NCBI GenBank assembly: GCA_024409055.1
Contig: JAKSUL010000007.1
Span: 1-55,209 of the forward strand
Origin: Bacilli bacterium
Lineage (GTDB): Bacteria > Bacillota_I > Bacilli_A > RFN20 > CAG-826
Direction of reading: 5' to 3'
DNA length: 55,209 nt
Below are positions 34,313 to 43,505 of the stretch, in pieces. Each line of letters opens with the position of its first letter. Position 1 is the first letter of the stretch. Position numbers and translations under genes: made by a program. The notes beneath the pieces are model-generated. The model had not been told where the DNA came from. It worked only from the letters and a program-made list of their open reading frames with translations, and made no database searches.

Positions 34313-35313
34313 GCCGCCTTTTAGATGCCAATAAAGAAGAAGCCGACAGCAACTCGGAATTGACCCTCAGACCTCAACTTTTGAAAGAATACGTTGGTCA
34401 GAGCGAGCTTAAGAAAAACTTAAGCGTTTTTATTGGTGCGGCCAAAAAAAGAGAAGAACCTCTTGATCACGTTTTGCTATACGGCCCGCCAGGACTAGGC
34501 AAGACGACCTTGGCTTATGTTATCGCTAACGAACTTGGATCCAACGTCAAAACCGTAAACGGACCCTCTATTGAAAAAACTGGCGATTTAGCTGCTATTT
34601 TGACCGAACTCGAAGCCGGGGACGTTCTTTTTATCGACGAAATTCACCGTCTTCCTCGCATCGTTGAGGAAGTTCTTTACGGTGCCATGGAAGACTTTAT
34701 GTTGACCGTCGTCATCAATAGGGACGGCACTTCCAAAAACATTTCCATTCCTCTTCCGCCCTTCACTTTGGTCGGTGCGACCACTAGGGCCGGCGACCTT
34801 TCTAGCCCTCTTCGTGCAAGATTTGGTATTTCTTCCAAGATTGATTTTTACCCCGTTTCCGACTTGAAGAAAATAGTCGAAAGGACATCCAAGGTCTACG
34901 AGATGCCGATCGATGATGAAGCGGTGACTCTCATCGCCGAAAGAAGCAGGGGAACCCCGCGTATTGCTAACCGCATTTACAAGAGGGTCCGTGACTTTGC
35001 CGATTTCGAAGGCGCCGAGAAAATCACGACCGAAATAGCCAACAAAGCTCTTGAAGCCCTCAAGATCGATTCCTTGGGCTTGGACGATGTCGATATTAAG
35101 TACTTAACCGCCATAATGGACCGCTTTAGGGGCGGACCGGTCGGTTTAGAGGCGATTGCCTCAGCCACCGGAGAAGAGGTCAACAACCTCGAAGACGTGT
35201 ATGAGCCCTATCTTTTGATGATAGGAATGATAAATCGCACCCCCAGAGGCCGCGTCGCGACGGAGAAGGCTTACAAACATCTCCATAAGTCCCACCAGGG
35301 AAATCTCTTCTAA
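34309..35313 (+). CDS. ruvB: Holliday junction DNA helicase RuvB
   Basis: The 334-residue AAA+ ATPase has Walker [10 protein letters not shown] (about 60-68), Walker B FIDEIHRL (about 105), sensor GATTRAG (about 150), and a winged-helix C-terminus ending SHQGNLF. It drives branch migration with RuvA. The gene overlaps ruvA. Confidence 0.98.
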   Translation: MSRLLDANKEEADSNSELTLRPQLLKEYVGQSELKKNLSVFIGAAKKREEPLDHVLLYGPPGLGKTTLAYVIANELGSNVKTVNGPSIEKTGDLAAILTELEAGDVLFIDEIHRLPRIVEEVLYGAMEDFMLTVVINRDGTSKNISIPLPPFTLVGATTRAGDLSSPLRARFGISSKIDFYPVSDLKKIVERTSKVYEMPIDDEAVTLIAERSRGTPRIANRIYKRVRDFADFEGAEKITTEIANKALEALKIDSLGLDDVDIKYLTAIMDRFRGGPVGLEAIASATGEEVNNLEDVYEPYLLMIGMINRTPRGRVATEKAYKHLHKSHQGNLF

Positions 35314-35339
35314 TCTTTGATTAACCTTACAATTCATGA

Positions 35340-35406
35340 TTGCCACCTCTTATTTATAAGAGTATCCTTTACCTTGCGTAGTCGTGCTTTTACGTATGCA
35401 CGATGA
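35340..35406 (+). promoter_or_regulatory. secDF promoter with palindromic spacer and leader hairpin
   Basis: TTGCCA (35340-35345) and TATCCT (35363-35368) are 17 bases apart. The spacer contains CTCTTA-TTTA-TAAGAG, a perfect hairpin that could be an operator or a remnant ruvB terminator. A further stem TCGTGC/GCACGA follows at about 35383-35405, then GGAGGA before the secDF ATG. Confidence 0.55.
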
Positions 35407-35433
35407 CTGACATCCCATTCGGAGGAATAAAAC

Positions 35434-38229
35434 ATGCGCAGACTAATCTCTTATTCCATCTTGTGCGGAGCGATGCTCCTCGGTGTTGCCGCGGCAGTGG
35501 CCCCGACCGTTAAGAAGATGGATAGTGACCTCGCCTTTGAGGGAGGTAAAACCCTCACTTTCCGTCTTAGCGACAAGGAAACCCTTGCTGCCGAAGGCGG
35601 ATACAATCCTGGCGATAACTTCTACAAGCTCAGCGATTTGAGCACCGAGACCGTCGATTCCATCGCCGGAACCATGAAGACCCGCCTTGAAACTTGGGGC
35701 GTTACTGAATACGACCTTAAGACCGTCGGAACCGATACAATCACCGTTTCCTTTAGGGCCAACGACGATAACACCGCCGAATATGGCTATATCGCCCGCT
35801 ATCTCTCTTATTCTGGCGGACATATCGAAATGGACGCTTCTTACGATACTGCCGATCCGAAAGAAGGCTATGCCCACGATGACCTTTGGCAAACGATGCT
35901 CGAAGGCCGTACAGCCCGTATCGAATACATCGAACAACACGGAACTTCCTCCTTCCCGGTTGTCGTTCTTCCGATCGGAAACGAAAAAGAAAACATCGAA
36001 TCCTTCAAAAACCTCGTCAAATACTGCAAAGACAATACGACCGAGGCTAACGAAGAGACCGGAACCCCGGCCGACAACTGCTCAATAGTCCTTTGGGCCA
36101 ACCGCCGTGAGACCGACTTCTACAACAAAGCCGCCGAAAACACCAACGTCGCGACCCGCATCCTCATCAACATGAGCGCGCAAAACGACGCTTGCTGCTG
36201 GTACGCTTCTAACGACGAAGACAAGGAATACCCGTCCTTGCAGCTCGTCCCGAATAGCGCCGCCACCGAAAGCGAAGGCGCCTTCACCAACGCGACCGCC
36301 AAAGCCGCTTACGATGCCGCCCGTTATCTCGTCAATGTTCTTAACGCCGACGAACTTAAGTGCAATGTTACTTATCTCCAGGCCACCGACATCAACGCCA
36401 CCGTTGAGCCGTTGGTCAACCTCGGCGAATGGTTCAAGACCTTAAGCATGAGCAAAACCCTCATCGCTTCCGTCATCGCCCTTGTGGTGGTGGCCGTCAT
36501 CTTGGCCTTGTTCGACCGCCTCCTTGCTCTCTCCATCGTTAGCACCGGAGCCGCGACGACATACTTGACCCTCTTGATCTACATCCTCCTCGGCACCCAG
36601 TTCTCCATCGGTGCCTTGGTCGGGCTCTTGTTAGTCGCTGGACTTTCCACCTTTGGTGGAATCTACTACGGAGCCAAACTTAAGGACGAGCTTTACAAAG
36701 GCCGTACCTTGAAGAAAGCCCACGTCGAAGCCGCTAAAAAGACCGTCTTACCGGTCCTTGATTCCTCAGTTGTCTCCGTTGCCTTAGGATTCTTCTCCTA
36801 CATCTTCGGTGGCGCCATCTGCAAAGGACTTGGCATCTGCCTCGTTGCCGGCGGAATCGTTAACCTCGTCATGAACCTCATCGTCTTCAGGATCGAGAAT
36901 TGGCTCTTATGCAACGATTCGACCGCCGCTAGCGATTTCGGAAAACTCCTCAACGTCAATAAAGACAAAGTTCCGGATTTGCTAAAAGAAGAAAAGCAAA
37001 CTTACTTCGGACCTTATGAGAAGAGCGACTTCTCCAAATCCAAAGGCTGGGTTTATGGAGTGGTGGGCGCCATTATGTGCGCTGGCATCGCTACCATGAT
37101 TGCCTTCGGAATGACCAAAGGAACCGTCTATAACCTCTCTTCCAAGAGCGAATCCAGCGTTGTCTATGTCGAAGCTCGCAGTACCCAAAGCGACTATAAC
37201 GACAACGTCATCCAGAAAGTCTCCAACCTCTATGTCGAAGACCAAAAGGAAGGCGATCCGGTCAACAAAACCAATTATCTCTACTACTTAGAAATCAACG
37301 GACAAAGGGCCAACACCCTTGTTAGCGGCGTCTCTGTCGGTACCGACACCTACAACATCTATGACGAAGATGATGAGGCCACTTATTACTGGTACACCTT
37401 CAGCATCAATCTCAAAGAACACTATGCCCTTGCCGAAGATAACATTACATTCAACACCTACAACCCGGCCGATGGCGCTTTGATCGCCACGTATGAGGGC
37501 TACACCCTCGCCGATGGATTCGATCGTTTCTTCGAAGACGTCTTCGCCGTTAACTTCGATACCGATCACCTCGTTGTCACTCCACGCAACGTCATTAATG
37601 ACGTTACCACCCCGGACCTTGGCCCGATCATGCTTGGTAATGGCATCGCCATCGCCGTCTGCTTCGTCTACATGGCCCTTAGGTATCGCCCGAGCCGCGC
37701 TTTAGCCGCCGCTATCGCCGCCTGCGCCGCCACCTATGGTTCCGTCGCCTTCTTCGCCTTTACCCGCATCGCCACGATGCCGGTCGTCGCCGTTGGCTCT
37801 GTCGGAGTCGCCTTCTTCGCCCTTATTGCTTCCATCTTTGTCTTCGGCAAAGAAAAAGAAGTCATCAAGGATTCTCGTGAAAAAGATAAGAGAGCCCTTG
37901 CTTTCCGCAGCGAAAGCTTAAAGAGCGCTTCCAGCCGTTCCGCTGGTGAACTCATTGTCTTCACCCTCATCATGGCTTATCTTGCCATCGACTTCTTCGG
38001 ATTCGGCGCCAGCAGCTACAGCACGATCTATCTCGCCATGTTGATCGGCATCGCCCTTGCCACCGTCATGGTTCTTGGAATCGTTCCGAGCATGTCCATT
38101 CGCTTTGCGACCTGGCTCTCCAAAGTTCACTTCAAGATGCCGAAGCGCAAGAAGAAAGTCGGACAACTCCAAGCCCAGAAGAAATCTTCTGAGCCTGAAG
38201 AAGCCACCTTCATCGGCATCAACGACTAA
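35434..38229 (+). CDS. secDF: Fused protein translocase subunit SecDF, large and divergent
   Basis: The 931-residue membrane protein begins with a single N-terminal membrane segment, has a long extracytoplasmic domain (about 30-335), a cluster of membrane helices (about 340-500), a second extracytoplasmic domain (about 565-720) and a final helix cluster (about 728-905). This is the SecD-SecF fusion layout of Bacillota, but it is larger than the Bacillus protein (about 740) and the usual membrane motifs are only weakly recognisable. Its position between ruvB and recJ is the classical secDF place. It would use the proton gradient to help secretion. Confidence 0.85.
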   Translation: MRRLISYSILCGAMLLGVAAAVAPTVKKMDSDLAFEGGKTLTFRLSDKETLAAEGGYNPGDNFYKLSDLSTETVDSIAGTMKTRLETWGVTEYDLKTVGTDTITVSFRANDDNTAEYGYIARYLSYSGGHIEMDASYDTADPKEGYAHDDLWQTMLEGRTARIEYIEQHGTSSFPVVVLPIGNEKENIESFKNLVKYCKDNTTEANEETGTPADNCSIVLWANRRETDFYNKAAENTNVATRILINMSAQNDACCWYASNDEDKEYPSLQLVPNSAATESEGAFTNATAKAAYDAARYLVNVLNADELKCNVTYLQATDINATVEPLVNLGEWFKTLSMSKTLIASVIALVVVAVILALFDRLLALSIVSTGAATTYLTLLIYILLGTQFSIGALVGLLLVAGLSTFGGIYYGAKLKDELYKGRTLKKAHVEAAKKTVLPVLDSSVVSVALGFFSYIFGGAICKGLGICLVAGGIVNLVMNLIVFRIENWLLCNDSTAASDFGKLLNVNKDKVPDLLKEEKQTYFGPYEKSDFSKSKGWVYGVVGAIMCAGIATMIAFGMTKGTVYNLSSKSESSVVYVEARSTQSDYNDNVIQKVSNLYVEDQKEGDPVNKTNYLYYLEINGQRANTLVSGVSVGTDTYNIYDEDDEATYYWYTFSINLKEHYALAEDNITFNTYNPADGALIATYEGYTLADGFDRFFEDVFAVNFDTDHLVVTPRNVINDVTTPDLGPIMLGNGIAIAVCFVYMALRYRPSRALAAAIAACAATYGSVAFFAFTRIATMPVVAVGSVGVAFFALIASIFVFGKEKEVIKDSREKDKRALAFRSESLKSASSRSAGELIVFTLIMAYLAIDFFGFGASSYSTIYLAMLIGIALATVMVLGIVPSMSIRFATWLSKVHFKMPKRKKKVGQLQAQKKSSEPEEATFIGIND

Positions 38230-39779
38230 TGCTTATGGACTTGAAAGAGGCTTTATTACAACATTACGGACTATCTTTAGAGGACTATGCGCGTATTACG
38301 CGCGAGCCCTCTTTTTCTAATATTCCCCTCATCGATAGCACGAATGAGGCCAGAGTGGCCAAAAAACGCATTTTAGAGGCGATTACGAGAGGGGAGAAGG
38401 TCATCGTTTACGGCGATTATGATTGCGATGGGGTCATGTCGACTTCCGTCATCGTCAAATCGATTAAGATGCTCGGCGGAAAAGTGGCCGGATATTTGCC
38501 ATGCCGCTACATCGATGGATATGGCATCAATTTGAATAACGCCAAAAGAATAGCAGAGAGCGGATATAACCTTGTTATCTGCGTTGATAATGGTGTCTCC
38601 GCCCACGAAGCTCTTGATTATCTAAAAGAGAGAAAAATCGACGTCCTGATCATTGACCATCATGAGATTTTATCGGATTTGCCGCCTTGCTTAGCTTGCA
38701 TTCACCCGGATACGATCCATTATGGCGAATATCCTGTTTCGGCCGGATATTTATCCGCGATCTTTTCCGTCTATCTTTTAGATAGAAAGGACGATTATTT
38801 GATCACGTTGGGCGCTTTATCGACCTTAAGCGACATGATGCCTTTGAAGGGCCATAACCGCGAAATAGTCCGTTTGGCCATCGATTATATAAACGACAAC
38901 CAATATCAGCAGATATCCGGGTTCGTGGGGAAGCGTCATATCGATGAGAAAACCCTGTCGATGGATTTGATCCCTGCCATAAACGCGATCGGCAGGATGA
39001 GCGAAGATACGTCTATTAATCGCCTAATTCCTTATTTCACCGACGACGATTTAACTAAGATCGAAAGAATCGGCGTTTGGATGAAAGAGGTCAATATGAC
39101 CCGTAAAGAAATGACAAAACAAGCAGGGGAGAATATCGTCATCAACGAAGAAGACCCTGGAATTTTGGCCGTTTCGGACCTTCCAGAAGGATTAAATGGT
39201 CTATTGGCTAATAAACTGATGGAGAAGTACAAACGTCCAACCGTTGTTTTCTCGTCCTGTAAAAGCGATTCTAGCCTCCTTGTGGGCTCGATGAGGAGCA
39301 AGGATGGCTTCTCGGTCGTCAAGGCCTATGAAACGCTTAAAAACTACCTCGTAAAAGGCGGTGGACATGAGTTCGCTGGTGGCTTATCCATCAAAAAAGA
39401 AGATCTTGAATCATTTAAAAAGGAATTCTTCTTCCTTTGCCTGAAGCATAAATTCGAGCCAATCAAAGAAGATTTGATCCCGTTGAGCTATAAAGAGATA
39501 ACCAAGGAAAACTTTGATTTGGTTATGTCTTTTGGACCTTTTGGAATGGAGTGGAAGGAGCCGAAGTTCAGGGTGAATAATATACCCGTTGAAAGCTTAA
39601 CTTTCACAAGAGACGGCAGATTTTTATCGACTCAGTTAAGTGGTGGCATAAGGCTATTTAGTTTCTCATTAGGAACCTCCTATTTTTCTACTAAAAACCT
39701 TGTTGACCTAAAGGTCTCTTTTGCAAGAAGCGAATATAGAGGCGTTCAGGGAATGGACGCTTACGCCGAAGAAATCTGA
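38229..39779 (+). CDS. recJ: Single-stranded-DNA-specific exonuclease RecJ, short form
   Basis: The 516-residue protein has the DHH phosphoesterase motifs YGDYDCDGV (about 61-69), CVDNGVSAHEA (about 118), IDHHE (about 141) and the DHHA1 motif GGGHEFAGGLS (about 377-387), with an OB-fold-like C-terminal part. RecJ degrades 5' single-stranded DNA in recombination and repair. It is at the short end of the family. The start overlaps the secDF stop (TAATG); a second in-frame ATG six bases later is equally possible. Confidence 0.93.
   Translation: MLMDLKEALLQHYGLSLEDYARITREPSFSNIPLIDSTNEARVAKKRILEAITRGEKVIVYGDYDCDGVMSTSVIVKSIKMLGGKVAGYLPCRYIDGYGINLNNAKRIAESGYNLVICVDNGVSAHEALDYLKERKIDVLIIDHHEILSDLPPCLACIHPDTIHYGEYPVSAGYLSAIFSVYLLDRKDDYLITLGALSTLSDMMPLKGHNREIVRLAIDYINDNQYQQISGFVGKRHIDEKTLSMDLIPAINAIGRMSEDTSINRLIPYFTDDDLTKIERIGVWMKEVNMTRKEMTKQAGENIVINEEDPGILAVSDLPEGLNGLLANKLMEKYKRPTVVFSSCKSDSSLLVGSMRSKDGFSVVKAYETLKNYLVKGGGHEFAGGLSIKKEDLESFKKEFFFLCLKHKFEPIKEDLIPLSYKEITKENFDLVMSFGPFGMEWKEPKFRVNNIPVESLTFTRDGRFLSTQLSGGIRLFSFSLGTSYFSTKNLVDLKVSFARSEYRGVQGMDAYAEEI
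38279..38317 (+). terminator. Terminator-like hairpin inside the 5' end of recJ
   Basis: GCGCGT-ATT-ACGCGC (38289-38303) is nested inside AGAGG/CCTCT arms and followed by TTTTTC. It lies in codons about 17-30 of recJ and is the only terminator-like structure after secDF. It may attenuate recJ transcription, or it may be an incidental structure. Confidence 0.4.
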
Positions 39780-39813
39780 ATCCATGATAACGCTTTTATA
39801 GGGCAATATGCGC

Positions 39814-39850
39814 GCCTCTTCTAACAAAGAAGAGGCTTTTGTCTTATAAT
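39814..39850 (+). terminator. recJ terminator overlapping the rel promoter
   Basis: GCCTCTTC and GAAGAGGC form a perfect 8-bp stem (39814-39836) followed by TTTTGTCTT. The T tract runs into TATAAT (39845-39850), the -10 box of the next gene, whose -35 region would fall in the hairpin loop (CTAACA, 39821-39826). Confidence 0.85.
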
Positions 39851-39859
39851 AGCGTAGCT

Positions 39860-42097
39860 ATGGCAAAAGAAGAAGTTAAGAAACTAGTCCCAAACGGCGG
39901 CTACCCAATGCACACCTTTGACGATGTCAAAGATATTTATTACCTATATATTTCCAATCCGGAAGATCGCGCTTTGATCGAAAAAGCCTATCTTTTGGCC
40001 AAAGGAAAACACGAGAATCAGTTCCGTCGTTCCGGCGAACCTTATATCCAACACCCGATTGAGGTTGCTTATATCATCGCCAAGCTTCAAGGCGGCCCGG
40101 CCACAATCGCCTCCGGCTTTTTGCATGACGTGGTGGAAGACACCGATGTCACGATCGAGGAAATCCAAAGAGATTTCGGAGAAGACGTCGCCAAAATCGT
40201 CGATGCTTTGACGAAAATCCAAAGATTGAAGCTTTCCAAGAGAACGGAAGCCGAATTCGAGGCCGAAGACCACAGGAAAATCTTCCTCGGCATGGCCCAA
40301 GACGTCCGCGTCATCATCGTCAAGTTGGCCGATAGGGTCCATAACATGCGCACATTAGACGCGCTTAAGCCGGAAAGGCAAATCGCCTTGGCTCAAGAAA
40401 CTCTCGATGTGTTCGTTCCTATCGCTCACCGCTTAGGTATTAACAACCTCCAAAGCGAGCTTCAGGACTTATCCCTTAAATATTTGGAGCCGGATGCTTA
40501 CAAAGAAATCTTAAAACTCGTCGACGAGAAGTGCGAAAACCGCACCGAATCTCTCTCTTCCCTTAAAAAGAGGGTCGCCGACATCCTCTTTGAGCACAAG
40601 ATCCCGTTCAGGATGGAAAGCCGCGTCAAATCTATATATTCCATATATAAGAAGATGTTCCAAAAAGGCCATTCGTTCGACGATATCTATGACGTCATGG
40701 CGATTAGGATCATCACCGAGACCGAATTAAATTGCTACGAGATATTAGGTATTATCCATAGCACCTACAAGCCGATACCGGGACGCTTCAAGGACTATAT
40801 AGCCATGCCGAAGCCGAACATGTATCAATCCCTCCATACTTCGATCGTTTCGGGGGATGGCCAAATCTATGAGATCCAAATAAGGACCGAAGAGATGGAC
40901 CAAGTCGCCGAGACCGGCATCGCCGCCCACTGGAAATACAAAGAAGGCACGCACTATAACGCCAAGGAAGAGCAGAAGGAAATCGAAGAAAAGCTACATT
41001 GGTTCCGTGATTTCGTCTCCATCTCCTCCAATCAGACCGAAGGTGCCAAAGAATACATGGACACCCTTACCTCCGATATCTTCGGCGCAAACGTCTATGT
41101 CTTCACCCCGTTAGGGCGCGTTATCGACCTTCCAACAGGGGCGACGCCTCTAGACTTCGCCTATAAGATCCACACCAAAGTCGGCGATTCCGCCGTAGGC
41201 GCCATCATCAATGGCATGGGAGTTCCTCTAAATACGGTCTTAAAGACCGGAGATGTCTGCGAAATCAGAACATCCAAGACCGCTCCTGGTCCGAACGCTT
41301 CATGGTTAGAAATCGCCAAGACCGCATCGGCCAAAGGCCACATCAGACGTGCTATCCAAAAGAAGGAAGCCGAGATGATGAGGGAAGAAAACATCAGAAA
41401 CGGCCGTCAGTCAGTGGTGGAATCCTTCAGGGCCCAAGGCATTGAGGAAGACCAAGTCGACGGACTTCTCGATAATAACAACGTCTTGGCCGAATTCGGA
41501 GCGAAGACATTAGAAGACCTCTATGTGGCTGTCGCTGGCAAAAACCCAGCCCCAGGCGCGTTGGTCGATTACCTTGGAATTCGCAAGAAATACGAGCCAG
41601 ACCTGAATAAACTCATCAAAGATCCCTCCAAGATGCGTAAAGACGACGATAAATCGCCGGTCAACGTCGCAGGAGGCGTCACAAATCTCGCCATCGCTTT
41701 GGCTCAATGTTGCAATCCGGTCCCGGGTGACCCGATCGTCGGATACATCACCAAAGGAAAGGGCATTACGGTCCATAGGAAGGAGTGCCCCAATATCTCC
41801 TCGTCCAGCAAACGTTTGATCGACGTCAACTGGAAGGAAGACCTTGGAATAGGCACATATCCGGTCCAAATCGATGTTTATAGCGTCGACAGGCCGAACC
41901 TCCTAAGCGAATTGCTGTCGCTCATCGGCGCCCATAGTCTCACCTTGAGCGGAGTAAACGGAAAGGCGATTCCGCAGAACGGAACCTGTGTTCTCTCGCT
42001 TACGGTTAACGTGCCAAGCGCCAAAACCCTAGAGGATGTCATCCAGTCCTTAAAGGGCGTTAGGGGAGTCACCTCTATCCAAAGGATAGTCCACTGA
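39860..42097 (+). CDS. rel: Bifunctional (p)ppGpp synthetase/hydrolase Rel
   Basis: From the ATG at 39860 the product has 745 residues. It has an HD hydrolase domain (QHPIEVAYI, FLHDVVEDT, about 60-100), a synthetase domain with GRFKDYIAMPKPNMYQSLHT (about 304-323; the RFKD type of bifunctional enzymes), a TGS domain (about 400-460) and a C-terminal ACT domain (about 665-745). It makes and degrades the stringent-response alarmone. The upstream in-frame ATG would precede the -10 box, so it is not used. TATAAT ends nine bases before the ATG with no ribosome site, so the message is probably leaderless. Confidence 0.97.
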   Translation: MAKEEVKKLVPNGGYPMHTFDDVKDIYYLYISNPEDRALIEKAYLLAKGKHENQFRRSGEPYIQHPIEVAYIIAKLQGGPATIASGFLHDVVEDTDVTIEEIQRDFGEDVAKIVDALTKIQRLKLSKRTEAEFEAEDHRKIFLGMAQDVRVIIVKLADRVHNMRTLDALKPERQIALAQETLDVFVPIAHRLGINNLQSELQDLSLKYLEPDAYKEILKLVDEKCENRTESLSSLKKRVADILFEHKIPFRMESRVKSIYSIYKKMFQKGHSFDDIYDVMAIRIITETELNCYEILGIIHSTYKPIPGRFKDYIAMPKPNMYQSLHTSIVSGDGQIYEIQIRTEEMDQVAETGIAAHWKYKEGTHYNAKEEQKEIEEKLHWFRDFVSISSNQTEGAKEYMDTLTSDIFGANVYVFTPLGRVIDLPTGATPLDFAYKIHTKVGDSAVGAIINGMGVPLNTVLKTGDVCEIRTSKTAPGPNASWLEIAKTASAKGHIRRAIQKKEAEMMREENIRNGRQSVVESFRAQGIEEDQVDGLLDNNNVLAEFGAKTLEDLYVAVAGKNPAPGALVDYLGIRKKYEPDLNKLIKDPSKMRKDDDKSPVNVAGGVTNLAIALAQCCNPVPGDPIVGYITKGKGITVHRKECPNISSSSKRLIDVNWKEDLGIGTYPVQIDVYSVDRPNLLSELLSLIGAHSLTLSGVNGKAIPQNGTCVLSLTVNVPSAKTLEDVIQSLKGVRGVTSIQRIVH

Positions 42098-42122
42098 TAA
42101 ATTCTAGAAGAAAGGAAATAAT

Positions 42123-43502
42123 ATGCCTTATATCGCAGTTAAAGGAACCCGCGACATCATCGGCGAGGAAGCCGATGCCTTCAGCGAGGTTGAACAAGTA
42201 TTCAAAGCGGTAGCCGAACTTTATGGTTACAAAGAGTTCCGCACGCCGGTTCTTGAATACACCGAGGTCTTTGACCGTTCAGCCGGAGATAGCAGCGACG
42301 TCGTTCGCAAAGAGATGTACACCTTCATGGATAAGGGAAATCGCTCCGTCACCATGCGTCCGGAATTCACGGCCGGCATGGCCAGGTCGATAGTGGAGAA
42401 GAAACTCTACGCGACCGAAGATCTCCCGATCAAATGCTTCTATTACGGACCGGCCTTCCGTTATGAAAGGCCTCAGCTTGGCCGTTATCGCCAATTCGTG
42501 CAGGCTGGCGTTGAGTGCGTGGGCGTCGATTCGGCACGCTACGACGCGGAATGCATCGTTATGGCCATGCACGTTCTTGGAGTTCTCGGCTTTGAGAACC
42601 TAAGCGTTAAGGTTAATACCTTAGGAGACGCCGAATCTCGTGCCAAATACAAAGAAGCCTTAAAGGCTTACTTCTCGGAGCATATCGATAAGATGTGCCC
42701 TGACTGCCATGACCGTCTCGAGCTCAACCCGATGAGAATCCTCGACTGCAAGGTGCCTGAAGATCAAGAAATCGTTAAAGGCGCTCCGAAGATGAAGGAT
42801 TATCTCAGCGAGGCGAGTGATAAGAGGTTCTACCAAACCCTTTCGATCATCAACGACATGGGCATTAAGTTTGAAATCGACGAAAACCTCGTCCGCGGAC
42901 TTGATTACTATGGCGAAATCGTCTTCGAAGTTCACGCTAAGAGCGCAACGGGCGCCGACTATGGCGCGCTCGTTGGCGGCGGGCACTATGACGGAATGCT
43001 AAAGACATTCGGCGGTCCGGATTATAGTGGTGTAGGATTCGCCTTCGGCGTCGACCGCATCGTCTCACTTATGAAAGACAACGGTCTTCTAGGCAAGAAA
43101 GAAGGCAAATGTGACATTTACGTCATGCCACTTGGAGAAGAAGTCATCGACGAAGCCTTCGCCATCGCCATGAATCTCCGCTATGAAGGATATAAAGTCG
43201 AAATCCCCTTCACGGGCGGAAAAATCGGCGGAATGTTCAAGAAAGCGACCAGAAAAGGAGCCAAATTCGCCCTTATCATCGGCGAAGACGAACTCAATAA
43301 CGGAGTCGCTCAGCTCAAGAACATGGAAACCCAAGAGCAAAGAGCCATTTCCCTCGAAGACCTCGACCTCGAGATCGAAAGCGCGTTTAATCCCGCGCCC
43401 GAAGGAAACGGATGCTGCGGTGGAGAATCATGCTGCTGCGGCGGGGAAGGCGGTCAAGAAGGATGCTGCTGCTCCCAAAAAGAAGAAAAAGAAGGTAAAT
43501 AA
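42123..43502 (+). CDS. hisS: Histidine-tRNA ligase with cysteine-rich C-terminal tail
   Basis: The 459-residue class II synthetase starts MPYIAVKGTRDI and has motif 2 (FYYGPAFRYERPQLGRYRQF, about 106-125), the histidine motif LVRGLDYY (about 257) and the anticodon-binding domain (about 340-425). Beyond the normal end it carries about 33 extra residues with the groups CC, CCC and CCC separated by Gly and Glu, eight cysteines in all. Such a tail is not part of HisRS function and looks metal-binding. It is in frame and ends in a charged KEEKEGK. The ribosome site is AAAGGAA, and aspS follows after three bases. Confidence 0.95.
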   Translation: MPYIAVKGTRDIIGEEADAFSEVEQVFKAVAELYGYKEFRTPVLEYTEVFDRSAGDSSDVVRKEMYTFMDKGNRSVTMRPEFTAGMARSIVEKKLYATEDLPIKCFYYGPAFRYERPQLGRYRQFVQAGVECVGVDSARYDAECIVMAMHVLGVLGFENLSVKVNTLGDAESRAKYKEALKAYFSEHIDKMCPDCHDRLELNPMRILDCKVPEDQEIVKGAPKMKDYLSEASDKRFYQTLSIINDMGIKFEIDENLVRGLDYYGEIVFEVHAKSATGADYGALVGGGHYDGMLKTFGGPDYSGVGFAFGVDRIVSLMKDNGLLGKKEGKCDIYVMPLGEEVIDEAFAIAMNLRYEGYKVEIPFTGGKIGGMFKKATRKGAKFALIIGEDELNNGVAQLKNMETQEQRAISLEDLDLEIESAFNPAPEGNGCCGGESCCCGGEGGQEGCCCSQKEEKEGK

Positions 43503-43505
43503 ACC

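Noticed and set aside
35443-38172. Multiple 60-165-residue frames opposite or out of frame with secDF
   Set aside because: They arise from codon bias in the real gene; none has a ribosome site or a known domain.
43395-43502. hisS C-terminal tail as an assembly frameshift
   Set aside because: The frame stays open without interruption, ends three bases before aspS and supplies its ribosome-site region, so an error is not needed to explain it; kept instead as a finding.
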